From Planctomycetaceae bacterium (lineage in GTDB: Bacteria > Planctomycetota > Planctomycetia > Pirellulales > Pirellulaceae), in NCBI GenBank assembly GCA_018658605.1, contig JABHUV010000152.1:1-64000 (forward strand): a stretch of DNA of 64,000 nt, written 5' to 3'. Each line of letters starts with the position of its first letter. Within the stretch, counting starts at the first letter, position 1. The notes below the pieces were generated by a model. It did not search any database and had not been told where the DNA came from. It saw only the letters and a program-made list of their open reading frames with translations. Shown piece by piece: positions 28,315 to 37,569 of this stretch. The translations under genes were made by a program, and so were the position numbers.

Positions 28315-29562
28315 ATGAACGAATCAAATATCCCCAAACCGACCGATGTTCGGATGAAAGGTTTCACAAAACGAAGCTCAGTTGGTACATGCGTACACTG
28401 GATCGACGAACATGTATCACGACTACCTGTAGAACAAGTTTCTCTCGCTGACGCGCACCAACGCGTGCTGGCTGCCGATATCATTAGCTCAAAGGACGTG
28501 CCACAATTTACCCGGTCAATGATGGATGGTTTTGCCGTCCAAGCCGCGGATACGGCCGGCGCGAGTAACTACCAACCTCAACAACTCACCGTCTTGGGAG
28601 AATCCGTTCCTGGCAAGCCCTTTATAGGTAATGTGACTCAGGGAACGGCGGTACGGATAATGACCGGCGCGCCATTGCCTAACGGCGCTGATAGTGTGCT
28701 GCCTGCCGAGCAAGTACAAATCGAGGCCGCTTTTATTTTGGCGCAAGGCCAAGTCGCACCGCAAAAACATGTTGGCTTTCCCGGTGAAGATATTCAACAA
28801 GGAACGACCGTCCTCACTACCCCGCGGACATTACGACCCCAAGATCTAGGAGTGTTGTCCTCTATTGGCTTTTCGCGGGTTCCTGTTTTCCAGCAACCCC
28901 GCGTCCGTATTATTGTAACCGGAAATGAATTGCTACCACCCGGGACCGCGACCACTCCATTCTGTATTACCGATGCCAATAGCCCTATGCTTGCGGCCCT
29001 TATATCTCGCGATGGCGGACATGTAATTAACCCTGGCATACTACCTGACGATCCCGACACCATTCGTGATGCACTACTCGATCCAAACGCCAATGTTATT
29101 ATTGTGTCTGGCGGTTCCAGCGTCGGCCAAGAAGACTACGCACCCGGTTTACTAGCAGAGCTTGGATCACTTGATATCCACGGCATTGCTATGCGACCAA
29201 GCAGTCCTACGGGCATCGGCATGCTTGACGGACGCCTCGTGTTTTTACTACCAGGCAATCCAGTCTCTTGTTTGTGCGCCTATGATTTTTTCGCTGGGCG
29301 GGCAATCCGGCAAATGTCTGGCTTGCCAGCACAATGGCCATATCATCATGAACAATTACCACTTTCTCAAAAACTGATTTCTGCGATCGGGCGTACTGAT
29401 TACGCGCGAGTTAAAATCATTGACGGCCAAGTCCATCCAGTAGCCATTAGTGGTGCGAGCGTCTTGAGTAGCACGACAGCAGCGGATGGATTTGTAGTCA
29501 TTGATGAAAACCTCGAAGGTTATGCTGACAATTGCGAGGTTACCGTTTTTCGGTACAACTAA
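28315..29562 (+). CDS. moeA: Molybdopterin molybdenumtransferase MoeA (first copy)
   Basis: Inserts molybdate (or tungstate) into adenylylated molybdopterin. Conserved segments are FTRSMMDGFAVQAADT, RIMTGAPLPNGADSVLPAEQ, VTGNELLPPG, SGGSSVGQEDY and LPGNPVSC. Length of 415 residues from the ATG at 28315 is typical; the frame extends to 28264 but would overlap the Hsp70 gene. A second moeA starts 3 bases after the stop. The GMRPSSPTGIGML segment replaces the more usual VAMKPGKP, so this copy is the more divergent of the two. Confidence 0.9.
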   Translation: MNESNIPKPTDVRMKGFTKRSSVGTCVHWIDEHVSRLPVEQVSLADAHQRVLAADIISSKDVPQFTRSMMDGFAVQAADTAGASNYQPQQLTVLGESVPGKPFIGNVTQGTAVRIMTGAPLPNGADSVLPAEQVQIEAAFILAQGQVAPQKHVGFPGEDIQQGTTVLTTPRTLRPQDLGVLSSIGFSRVPVFQQPRVRIIVTGNELLPPGTATTPFCITDANSPMLAALISRDGGHVINPGILPDDPDTIRDALLDPNANVIIVSGGSSVGQEDYAPGLLAELGSLDIHGIAMRPSSPTGIGMLDGRLVFLLPGNPVSCLCAYDFFAGRAIRQMSGLPAQWPYHHEQLPLSQKLISAIGRTDYARVKIIDGQVHPVAISGASVLSSTTAADGFVVIDENLEGYADNCEVTVFRYN

Positions 29563-29565
29563 GTC

Positions 29566-31485
29566 ATGGTTGAACAAACACAATTCCTCAACGTGATTGA
29601 TCGTGATGCTGCTCAAGAGCTGTTTCACCAAGCAATTGAGTTGCAGCCCTTGGAATGCGAGAACGTGCCCCTCGCTGAGGCGCTCGGCAGAGTACTCGCA
29701 ACTGACATCGTCTCACAACAAAACGTACCATCCTTTGATCGTTCCAATTATGACGGGTTTGCCGTGCGCGCCGAGGATACACACGGCGCAAGTGAAACCA
29801 ACCCGATTAACTTGCAACAATTACCCGAGTCCATTGCTACGGCGGTTATTCCTCAACTAGAAGTGACTGCAATAACCACCATTCCAATTGCAACCGGTGG
29901 CATGTTACCACGCGGTGCAGATGCTGTGCTCATGGTGGAACATAGTGTGATCAAAAATGGACAGGTACTCGTTTACCGTAGTATCCATAGTGGTTTTGGA
30001 GTGGCCTGCGCGGGAACCGATATCACAGCGGGTGAAATAGTTTTGCGGCAGGGTTGTGTGCTGACAAGTCGCGAAACCGGAGTTTTAGCGGCGATTGGAG
30101 AGGCAACTATCCCAGTCGTTCGAAAACCCAAAGTTGCTATTATTTCAACGGGTAACGAAATCATTGCGCCGGGCCAACCTATGAAAGCCGCAATGGTATA
30201 CGACTCTAACGCTCGTATTCTTGCCGACGCTGTTCGTGAATGTGGTGGCGAGCCCATTTACCAAGGAATCGTCCGCGACGACGAAGATGAACTACAAGCG
30301 ATCGTTGATAAGTCACTGGCCGAGTGTGATGTTGTATTGCTCTCTGGAGGTACTAGCAAAGGCGAAGGGGATCTGTGTTGTAACGTTGTTGAGAAACTAA
30401 ACAACCCCGGAATCGTCGTTCACGGTGTAGCTTTGAAACCAGGTAAGCCGATTTGCTTAGCAGGGTCTGGTGGCAAGCCTATCGTCATTTTGCCGGGATT
30501 TCCGACGTCAGCTATTTTTACGTTTCACGAATTCGTCGCGCCTGTCATTCGCATGTTAGCTGGAGGTCCAGTTAAAAACCCAACAACTGTCGCTGCAAAG
30601 ATGGCTGTTAAGGTGAATTCTGAGATCGGACGAACCGAGTTTCTGTTAGTCGGACTCGTTGCATCGGACGAAGCTCTCGTTGCCTATCCTATGGGAAAAG
30701 GTTCTGGTAGTGTCACCACGTTTAGCCATGCAGACGGCTTCGTAACGATTGACCGACACCATGAAATCATTGAAGCAAATGAAGATATTAATGTCACCTT
30801 GCTCGGTCGAGATTTACAAATCGCCGACCTAGTAGTTATTGGCAGTCATTGTACGGGCCTCGACCTATTGCTTGCCGAACTACAGCGCCAAGGTGTTAGT
30901 AGTAAGCTGATCAGCGTTGGCTCCACGGCGGGTGTAGCAGCCGCACGGCGGGGAGAGTGTGATATTGCGCCCTGCCATTTGCTAGATCCTGATACCGGTA
31001 TCTATAACGAATCACTCTTAGACGAGTCGCTTCAACTCACAAAGGGTTACCGCCGCACACAAGGCATCGTCTTTCGCAAAAATGACACTCGATTTAAAAA
31101 TCGATCACTCGATGATGTACTGGAAACGATTTCCTCTGATGGTTCGCTACGTATGGTAAATCGCAATGCGGGTTCCGGAACAAGAATTCTAATCGATGAT
31201 TTATTACAAGAACTTCGTCCGACGGGTTACTCGTTTCTATCTCGTAGCCATCATGCTGTAGCAACTACAATTAAGCATGAAACCGCAGACTGGGGCGTTG
31301 CCATTGAAAGTGTCGTAGACGATGATCTAGGGTTTTTACCTCTGAGCGACGAAGAATACGATTTTTTTATTCCTGTCGACTGTGTCCACAAACCGGCCGT
31401 TGAAAAATTCATGGCAATCTTGAATAGTGAAGCTTTTCAAAGCCAATTAGACGCCGCTGGACTGATCCGAAATCATCTTGCATGA
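29566..31485 (+). CDS. MoeA fused to a periplasmic-binding-protein-like domain (second copy)
   Basis: Residues 1 to about 410 are a complete MoeA (FDRSNYDGFAVRAEDT, IATGGMLPRGADAVLMVEH, ISTGNEIIAPGQ, LSGGTSKGEGDLC, ALKPGKPICLAG, LPGFPTSAIF). Residues about 420-639 form a LysR/PBP-like ligand-binding domain (LVVIGSHCTGLDLLLAEL, RRGECDIAPCHLLDPDTG, RNAGSGTRILID, ETADWGVAIESV). This fusion is known from archaea and some bacteria; the extra domain is thought to sense or bind an oxyanion or small ligand. Having two moeA genes back to back suggests separate handling of Mo and W or of different enzymes. Confidence 0.9.
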   Translation: MVEQTQFLNVIDRDAAQELFHQAIELQPLECENVPLAEALGRVLATDIVSQQNVPSFDRSNYDGFAVRAEDTHGASETNPINLQQLPESIATAVIPQLEVTAITTIPIATGGMLPRGADAVLMVEHSVIKNGQVLVYRSIHSGFGVACAGTDITAGEIVLRQGCVLTSRETGVLAAIGEATIPVVRKPKVAIISTGNEIIAPGQPMKAAMVYDSNARILADAVRECGGEPIYQGIVRDDEDELQAIVDKSLAECDVVLLSGGTSKGEGDLCCNVVEKLNNPGIVVHGVALKPGKPICLAGSGGKPIVILPGFPTSAIFTFHEFVAPVIRMLAGGPVKNPTTVAAKMAVKVNSEIGRTEFLLVGLVASDEALVAYPMGKGSGSVTTFSHADGFVTIDRHHEIIEANEDINVTLLGRDLQIADLVVIGSHCTGLDLLLAELQRQGVSSKLISVGSTAGVAAARRGECDIAPCHLLDPDTGIYNESLLDESLQLTKGYRRTQGIVFRKNDTRFKNRSLDDVLETISSDGSLRMVNRNAGSGTRILIDDLLQELRPTGYSFLSRSHHAVATTIKHETADWGVAIESVVDDDLGFLPLSDEEYDFFIPVDCVHKPAVEKFMAILNSEAFQSQLDAAGLIRNHLA

Positions 31486-31509
31486 TTAATGTGTGTTTGG
31501 TAATGCCCA

Positions 31510-32328
31510 TCAGGACACTCTTAGTAGCACCTCGCCGCGGCCACCATCTATCATATCACCATGGTACAAATCATAAGTCGAATCAACGGCACTATCTGCA
31601 ACGGGAAACCCGAGGGCTTCAAGATTACGCAACAACAGCTGCATGAATTCGGGTTGATACCGACAAGAATATTTAAAACTGGGTAACAACGGTGGATGTT
31701 CTGCTCCCATAAACACAATGCTCCCGCGCCGCATCGCAGCTCCATGGCGAATCCCAGCCTCGCCGAACAATATAATCGTACCAGCACGCATGTTAAATCC
31801 AATTAAGTCGCCCGCCTTACCGGCAACCGCAAGCAATCCCCGCCGCATCGTCAATCCAAGCTCATTGCCAACATCACCGTGAACCAAGATCGTGCCACGA
31901 TTCATGCCAATAGTACTGCCTCGATAACTTGCACCAACTTGGTGCCCAGCGTTACCCTTTATATGAATCAAACCACCACGCATTTCGGCACCCACCCAAT
32001 CACTGGCACTGCCCTGCACCGTGATTGTTCCCGCCGTCATTTCACTGCCGAGATGCCGACCACAATTTTCCATGATCGCAATCGAGCCTGATTCCATTTT
32101 CCAGCCAATCCAATGGACTCCGGACAGATCACCGGAAAAGCACATCTGTTCATCTTTGAGATCGCCGGATATTTTGAAAAATTCCGCTAAGGGAACAATT
32201 TCTTTCCCATGATGTACCTCAATCTTTTCAATCTCAGGTAACGACAACTCACGCAGTCGACAAGGTGTCACGCCCTGCAGTTCCAATGGGATCGTCGTAT
32301 CACCAATATATTCAAGTTCCAACGTCAT
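31510..32328 (-). CDS. fhcC: Formylmethanofuran dehydrogenase / Fhc subunit C
   Basis: A 272-residue protein made of repeated GxxGxxMxxGxIxVxGxAG units (MTAGTITVQGSASDWVG, MRGGLIHIKGNAGHQVG, MRRGLLAVAGKAGDLIG, MRAGTIILFGEAGIRHG, MRRGSIVFMG), the right-handed beta-helix of FmdC/FwdC that is also found in glutamate synthase. It is a structural subunit of the formyltransferase/hydrolase (Fhc) or formylmethanofuran dehydrogenase complex. Its gene is divergent from mobA with only 69 bases between, so it has its own promoter rather than being in an operon with fhcA and fhcB. Confidence 0.94.
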   Translation of the reverse strand: MTLELEYIGDTTIPLELQGVTPCRLRELSLPEIEKIEVHHGKEIVPLAEFFKISGDLKDEQMCFSGDLSGVHWIGWKMESGSIAIMENCGRHLGSEMTAGTITVQGSASDWVGAEMRGGLIHIKGNAGHQVGASYRGSTIGMNRGTILVHGDVGNELGLTMRRGLLAVAGKAGDLIGFNMRAGTIILFGEAGIRHGAAMRRGSIVFMGAEHPPLLPSFKYSCRYQPEFMQLLLRNLEALGFPVADSAVDSTYDLYHGDMIDGGRGEVLLRVS

Positions 32329-32397
32329 GAGTCATTTACCTATCTTTGCGGTTTACCTTTCGTTATTATTTGTTTACCCATTTTTCAGGAAAACACT

Positions 32398-33066
32398 ATG
32401 CCAGACACACCCGCACCTATCGTCGCCGGTATTGTCCTCTGCGGCGGCCAAAGCCAACGCATGGGGTCCGACAAAGCCTTGCTGCCATTTGGCGACGAGA
32501 CCATGATTGAACGGGTTATTCGTATCCTCAATAGTATTGTTTCTCCAATTGTCGTCGTCACTGGTCACGATACAAAACTGCCGACATTAGCAGATTCCAT
32601 TATCGTTACTCATGACCGCCAACCGCACCAAGGTCCGCTCGAAGGCATTCGAATGGGCTTAGCCGCAATCGAACACACAGCAACTGCGGCTTTTGTAACT
32701 GGTTGTGATGTTCCTTTGTTAGTTCCAGGTTTTATTCAAACATTAATTGACCAACTTGGTAGTGACGGTGAACATGACGTTGCAGTCGCCAGCGAAGATG
32801 GTTTTCTGCATCCTTTAGCTGCCGTATATCGAACACATCTAATTCCTGTGATCGACGAACTGTTAGCCGCACAACGTCGGCGGCCTCTGTTCTTGTATGA
32901 CCAAGTTGCTACAAATCCGGTGTCCACAGACCTCCTTAAAAAATCCGACCCGCAACTGGCAAGCCTAGCGAACCTTAATAAAGCAAACGATTATTTCGCG
33001 GCTTTAGAACAAGCGGGTTTAATTGCCGAACCACACATCATTGAGATGTTACAAAATTCGGATTAA
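32398..33066 (+). CDS. mobA: Molybdenum cofactor guanylyltransferase
   Basis: Attaches GMP to Mo-molybdopterin to form the guanine dinucleotide cofactor used by DMSO-reductase-type enzymes, including formylmethanofuran dehydrogenase. The N-terminal nucleotide-binding motif GIVLCGGQSQRMGSDKALLPFG is diagnostic, followed by VTGCDVPLL for the metal-binding Asp and GFLHPLAAVYR. 222 residues is typical. Its location inside the fhc gene group, next to two moeA genes, points to cofactor supply for these enzymes. Confidence 0.92.
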   Translation: MPDTPAPIVAGIVLCGGQSQRMGSDKALLPFGDETMIERVIRILNSIVSPIVVVTGHDTKLPTLADSIIVTHDRQPHQGPLEGIRMGLAAIEHTATAAFVTGCDVPLLVPGFIQTLIDQLGSDGEHDVAVASEDGFLHPLAAVYRTHLIPVIDELLAAQRRRPLFLYDQVATNPVSTDLLKKSDPQLASLANLNKANDYFAALEQAGLIAEPHIIEMLQNSD

Positions 33067-33120
33067 TAATGCTGCTTGTCGATACGCAACAGTGCAGCCA
33101 TCTCAAAATAACTTCTTTAC

Positions 33121-34791
33121 TTAAGACTCCTTCTCGTTACAGTCAACTAATTCTGAATCGTGCAAATAATCGTCCGATATTGGATAGTTACGAAACTGGA
33201 CGCTGTAATATTGTTCAAACCAATCGGCGATATCCGCTTCCACTTCAACATCGTAAGCAGGTGCGACGTTAAATGTTTTGCCAAAGGTTTGTTGTTTTAA
33301 TTCGCATTCATCAATCAGTATTTCTCCTGATTTGATAACGTATCGCGGCATTTCAAACATCACTTCTTTGTTCTCGTGAGGCGAATAAATCGTGATGTCT
33401 GCATCTGCACCAACGCCCAAATGGCCCTTATGCTTCAGGCCTAAGATTTTCGCGGGACCAGCTCGCGTGATGATACAGATTTCATTCAACGTATACTCAC
33501 GGTCAATATCCCCCAACACACAACGACTCATTACATCCGGGTGAACGCTTTTCAAAACATCATTGCGATACGTGCTGTCCATTAACAAGCGGATGATTTG
33601 TGGATAGGCCATGAACGATCCGCCATTAGGATGATCCGTACTCATCACCACACGCCATGGATCTTCTACTAGCAAGTACCATTCCAAGCCAATCGCCCAT
33701 TGCAACGCATGAACAAGGCTCTTGTTGCGATATTTAATTGGTGCAATACCACACCCTGATTCCATTTCTGTATCAACGCTCAGCCATTTCCCGCCGTAAA
33801 CATTATGTAAAAAGTAGCCCAGCGGTCCGTCACCCGTCATGCTAGTCGTTTCACCAAACATGACTTGCCCCACATCCACGGTCAGATTGTCATGCGTATT
33901 AATATAGTCTGCTAACTCGGTTGTCTTTGAACAAAAAGACTCTTCCAAACCTTCGCCACCACCATAGCTATGAAATTGAATATGAGTCAAATGCCCTTTA
34001 AAGCCATTTAGAGCATCCATTGTATTGAGCGTGGTGTTCCAGTTGCCGGGCATACCGAGGTTATTACAATGGATATGCACCGGATGGGGTAAGCCAAGTT
34101 CATTTGTCGCGCGAGCAACTTCGCTAATGATTTGCCGAGGCGTAACTTCATAGTGGTCGACGATTTGATCAATGGTGTCGACATTGCCCGCAGGATGATG
34201 CTTCCATACTTCTACACCGCCAGGATTCACTAATTTAGGAGCGTATGCTTTTGTGGCGCCAAGTAACCACGCAATAAAAGCTTTTAGTTGCTTTGGGTTT
34301 TCTTCTGAAATCGACTTCATCATGAAGTGATTATTACCCATGAGGACATAAAACCCTTTGTCGATGGCGGGCGTATCCGAAAACTCTTCGTGGGCATGGC
34401 GTGCTGCCAATGGCGGAACCGCAGCATCAAACGCTGAGGTATATCCCAATCCAATGTATTTAAATCCAGTGGCAAAGGTACTCGGTACACTACCCAGTGT
34501 CCCACTGTGTGTGGTCAAGGTACGTGGGATAACTTCTCCTTGACGTTTTTCTTCCGGGCGCATCTTGCGACCCATATTGACCTTCGGCCCAGCAATATGA
34601 CAATGCATATCTACACCACCAGGCATCACCACATAACCGGCAGCATCTAGTGTGCGATCCGCGCGGACGCCAACAGCCGGAGCAGGAACAATTTGTCCGG
34701 CTTGAACCCAGATATCCTGTACTTGACCATCCACTCCATTTAATGGATCGTAAACATAACCACCGGCGATTTTAAAATAAGGTTGGGACAT
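33121..34791 (-). CDS. fhcA: Formylmethanofuran dehydrogenase / Fhc subunit A
   Basis: A 556-residue amidohydrolase-fold subunit. The binuclear zinc site begins with H63-x-H65 (GGVDMHCHIAGPKVNMG) and includes a later VMSTDHPNGG Asp and a HIHCNNLG His pair, as in FwdA/FhcA. It hydrolyses formyl-methanofuran (or methylofuran) to formate, or in archaeal Fwd condenses formate and the furan amine. The C-terminus has the amidohydrolase closing strand (GADADITIYSPH). No Shine-Dalgarno is visible. The DinB-family gene is divergent 99 bases away. Confidence 0.95.
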   Translation of the reverse strand: MSQPYFKIAGGYVYDPLNGVDGQVQDIWVQAGQIVPAPAVGVRADRTLDAAGYVVMPGGVDMHCHIAGPKVNMGRKMRPEEKRQGEVIPRTLTTHSGTLGSVPSTFATGFKYIGLGYTSAFDAAVPPLAARHAHEEFSDTPAIDKGFYVLMGNNHFMMKSISEENPKQLKAFIAWLLGATKAYAPKLVNPGGVEVWKHHPAGNVDTIDQIVDHYEVTPRQIISEVARATNELGLPHPVHIHCNNLGMPGNWNTTLNTMDALNGFKGHLTHIQFHSYGGGEGLEESFCSKTTELADYINTHDNLTVDVGQVMFGETTSMTGDGPLGYFLHNVYGGKWLSVDTEMESGCGIAPIKYRNKSLVHALQWAIGLEWYLLVEDPWRVVMSTDHPNGGSFMAYPQIIRLLMDSTYRNDVLKSVHPDVMSRCVLGDIDREYTLNEICIITRAGPAKILGLKHKGHLGVGADADITIYSPHENKEVMFEMPRYVIKSGEILIDECELKQQTFGKTFNVAPAYDVEVEADIADWFEQYYSVQFRNYPISDDYLHDSELVDCNEKES

Positions 34792-34890
34792 GCCGTTTTC
34801 GCTAATTTTGTTTTTTGTGATTACTTATTAATATTTGTTACGGTGTGTTACAGTTTGATACTAAAAGCAAACAGTTGAGGATCTTAAATA

Positions 34891-35418
34891 ATGTCAGATG
34901 CATTCAAACTTCAAATGGCTATCGATCAAATCGTTGCCGCTCGAGCGTATACCATGACGCTGCTTGAAGATATCGACCATGATCAGTGGTTTCATCAGGC
35001 GGATCTGACGGAACAGGCCAGTCCGACGCCAACCCACGTTGCTTGGCAAGTTGGTCATTTGGCTATGGCCCAATACGGTTTGTTGTTGTTCCGTCAACGT
35101 GGACGCAGTTTGGACGACAGCAGCCTGATGTCCTCGTCGTTCCGCAAGAAGTTTTCTCGTGGAACTGCGATCTCTATTGAGCCCGAGTTTTATCCGTCGG
35201 TTGATGAAATTTTGAATGTATTTCATGCAATCTACGACCAATCTATATCGGAATTGTCTGTATATCCGCTGAACCAACTCAACGATCCTGTAGACGATCC
35301 TTACGCTGCTTATCCAACGAAGCTGGGTTGTCTGTTGTTTTGTGTTCACCATGAAATGCTCCATGCCGGCCAAATCGGCCTGCTTCGCCGCTTGCTTTCA
35401 AAAGAGCCTATTCGTTAA
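34891..35418 (+). CDS. DinB-family (DUF664/DfsB-like) protein
   Basis: A 175-residue four-helix-bundle metalloprotein of the DinB/YfiT superfamily. The likely metal ligands are in THVAWQVGHLAMAQY and VHHEMLHAGQIGLLRRLL, with a His in each. Members include thiol-dependent transferases (mycothiol, bacillithiol) and unknowns. It is embedded between fhcA and fhcB on the opposite strand and its last 11 bases overlap the end of fhcB tail to tail. A role in C1 or thiol chemistry is possible but unproven. Confidence 0.8.
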   Translation: MSDAFKLQMAIDQIVAARAYTMTLLEDIDHDQWFHQADLTEQASPTPTHVAWQVGHLAMAQYGLLLFRQRGRSLDDSSLMSSSFRKKFSRGTAISIEPEFYPSVDEILNVFHAIYDQSISELSVYPLNQLNDPVDDPYAAYPTKLGCLLFCVHHEMLHAGQIGLLRRLLSKEPIR

Positions 35419-36805
35419 GGCCGAATTTATCTCGAGCAGGCCGTAGACTCGTGTCCACAGACTGCACCATCGCATTCTCCATATTTAGTTTTTGCACCTG
35501 TTTCTCGATCCCTTTGAGTATTTCGAGATCGCTTGGATGATGACATTCAAGTGCCGGTCGTAACGAGATTGGAACATCATCCATTCGGTACACGGTTCCT
35601 GGCTCGTTGATGCCATAGGTGCCTACCGTAAATGCAACTTCAGCCCCGCGGGTTGTCGGTGTTTCTTTGGGGTCAAACGCAATATAAGGAATCGATTTAA
35701 GATGATTTCGTGCTGGCTGGCTAAAATTAGCCATGGGATCCGCGGCGATGATCATTGCGGCGTCGGTTTCCTTTCGAGCTAGAATATCCGAAGCGGTATA
35801 TTCACCAGGGTTAAACCGTGGATATCCGCGCATAAAATTAACTCCAAACGGGTAACCGGTCCGCCAAGCCATTACATTATCAGCACCGGTGACATTGCCG
35901 TGTCCGCGGTTTGGCTTGCAGATAAACCGCGTGTGCTTGTTCATATCGCGAGCCAGTGCCAACAGTGCTTCAGCATTGGCATGTTTGCCACGAGTCATCG
36001 TCAAACCCATGCCAAAGAAAATCGCGCCGAACTTAGCTGCTTTCATCCGTGTCATTAAATCCTGCCACACCGATAATTCAATACCGGTGTCGTGCAGCAC
36101 TTGATTTGGATCTAACTCCACATCATTAGCCAATGCACGCAAGGCCCACAGTGCTTCAAAATCGCTACGCGGTTTTACTGGAATATAAATATCAGCGGCA
36201 TTAGCGGATTTGGTTTTACGAACATCTACCACGACACACGTGCGATCTTTACGGCCATTAGGCAAAAACATTCCTTTGGGCGTGAGGCTATATCGGGTAA
36301 AGTGTCGCGGATGACTTTCAGCGGGATTTGCGCCCCAAAAAATGATCATATCCCCTCGATTGCGTACTTCTCCTAACGATGCGGTAACCTCACCAACACC
36401 TTGTAAGGCCATACCTGTCGGACCATGACATACAGAACTGGTTGTATCAATATTCGCACCAACCCAATCGGCAATTCCCACAGCCGTTCGTTGTGATTCC
36501 GAAGTTGTATCGCTCAGGCCATAAATCAACGGATAGCGGGCCGAAACCAACAGCTCTGCGGACCGCTCGATACCCGCTTCAACGGAAGCTGGTTTACCTT
36601 GGATCAAACAGGACGGACGGTCATCCGCGGTGTGATTCAAAAACCACGCTTTGCCCAAGACACAAGCACGTTTCGCTTTTACTATATGATCTCCGTCGAC
36701 GGTAAGATCGATATCATCACAAACACACCCACAAAAAGTGCAGGTTGCATCAGTGACTATCTTCAATTCATTTTCTGACGACGCATCAGGAGTAACAGTA
36801 GCCAT
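35408..36805 (-). CDS. fhcB: Formylmethanofuran dehydrogenase subunit B, with cofactor-binding residues retained
   Basis: A 465-residue molybdopterin-oxidoreductase-fold protein. Cysteines 22, 25 and 29 (TCTFCGCVCDDI) plus C48 (RACVLGKAW) match the [4Fe-4S] site of archaeal FmdB/FwdB. C126 in SSVCHGPTG is where archaeal enzymes have the Cys (or selenocysteine) that ligates Mo or W. GANPAESHPRHFTRYS and IIAADPMANFS are the dinucleotide-cofactor segments. Methylotroph FhcB, as I recall it, lacks these metal sites, so this one may be a true redox enzyme. GGAGG nine bases upstream supports the ATG at 36805, rather than the 11-codon longer frame. The fmdD-like gene is upstream on the same strand. 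Confidence 0.93.
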   Translation of the reverse strand: MATVTPDASSENELKIVTDATCTFCGCVCDDIDLTVDGDHIVKAKRACVLGKAWFLNHTADDRPSCLIQGKPASVEAGIERSAELLVSARYPLIYGLSDTTSESQRTAVGIADWVGANIDTTSSVCHGPTGMALQGVGEVTASLGEVRNRGDMIIFWGANPAESHPRHFTRYSLTPKGMFLPNGRKDRTCVVVDVRKTKSANAADIYIPVKPRSDFEALWALRALANDVELDPNQVLHDTGIELSVWQDLMTRMKAAKFGAIFFGMGLTMTRGKHANAEALLALARDMNKHTRFICKPNRGHGNVTGADNVMAWRTGYPFGVNFMRGYPRFNPGEYTASDILARKETDAAMIIAADPMANFSQPARNHLKSIPYIAFDPKETPTTRGAEVAFTVGTYGINEPGTVYRMDDVPISLRPALECHHPSDLEILKGIEKQVQKLNMENAMVQSVDTSLRPARDKFGLNE

Positions 36806-36983
36806 TGATGGCACCCTCCACTGCTGCGTGCGATTCAATGCTCGTTTTAAGTACTTCCAAAATTCTGTCAGACCTCAAGTGGTCTCACACTTTGGTGCGC
36901 ACGTTAGTAACTTAAACGACGGGAGAGCTTAACGCCTCCAGTTTTTTGCTCTAGAACCTTGACCTACAAAAAATGATTTGCAG

Positions 36984-37337
36984 CTAGCTTGGTGTCGCTA
37001 TTGGCTGCATGGTTACATCAAATCCTTTACTTGTCGGCATCCCAGTGCCGTGAGTTTCTCCGCCCATTAGTCGACTCGATAAATCGCCGTAGGGAATAAA
37101 CAGTAATCCAGATGGAAGTTCATCTTTACGTGCTGTTTTAACGGCAACCTCGATTTGGCCAAATTCACTTGCCAGCCGCACCCAATCGCCATCGGTTAAC
37201 CCACAGGAAATCATATCTTCGCTCGCCACCTGTAAACAAGTAATTTCGCTTTGATATGTTTCGCCAAACTTGCCTTCACTGATTCCCACACCTTGTTTAC
37301 TAGTGCGACCCGGAATCAAAATATATGTTTCTGTCAT
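36984..37337 (-). CDS. fmdD: FmdD-like molybdopterin dinucleotide-binding subunit
   Basis: A 117-residue protein matching the FmdD/FwdD family, the C-terminal Mopterin dinucleotide-binding barrel of the DMSO-reductase fold on a separate chain. Features are ILIPGRTSKQGVGISEGKFGE near the start, a VASEDMISCGLTDGDWVRLAS segment, and FIPYGDLSSRLMGGETHGTGMPTSKGFDV, which contains the cofactor-contacting loop. In archaea FmdB and FmdD together hold the bis-dinucleotide cofactor, so this supports a metal cofactor in the neighbouring FhcB. There are 178 bases between it and fhcB. Confidence 0.9.
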   Translation of the reverse strand: MTETYILIPGRTSKQGVGISEGKFGETYQSEITCLQVASEDMISCGLTDGDWVRLASEFGQIEVAVKTARKDELPSGLLFIPYGDLSSRLMGGETHGTGMPTSKGFDVTMQPIATPS

Positions 37338-37569
37338 TTTGAAACTGATTAAATAAGAAGACGTGTTTGTTTTATTCCACTGCAGTCCTTACTCTTATCA
37401 AATCGACCTTTAACGTGGAATTGTTCATGTATTTTGGATTGAACTACCGTTTTCCGCTAGGGGGAAATCAGACTAACAGGTGGATTAGCCCTTTACTCTA
37501 AGGTCATTCGTCTTCATACCTGGTTTGATGTACACTAAGCTACTTAATAATTAGGTACCCCTATCACAT

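Noticed and set aside
28315..31485. Possible frameshift or split gene between the two moeA copies
   Set aside because: Each copy has a complete set of MoeA motifs, a proper stop and a start three bases later, so they are two genes.
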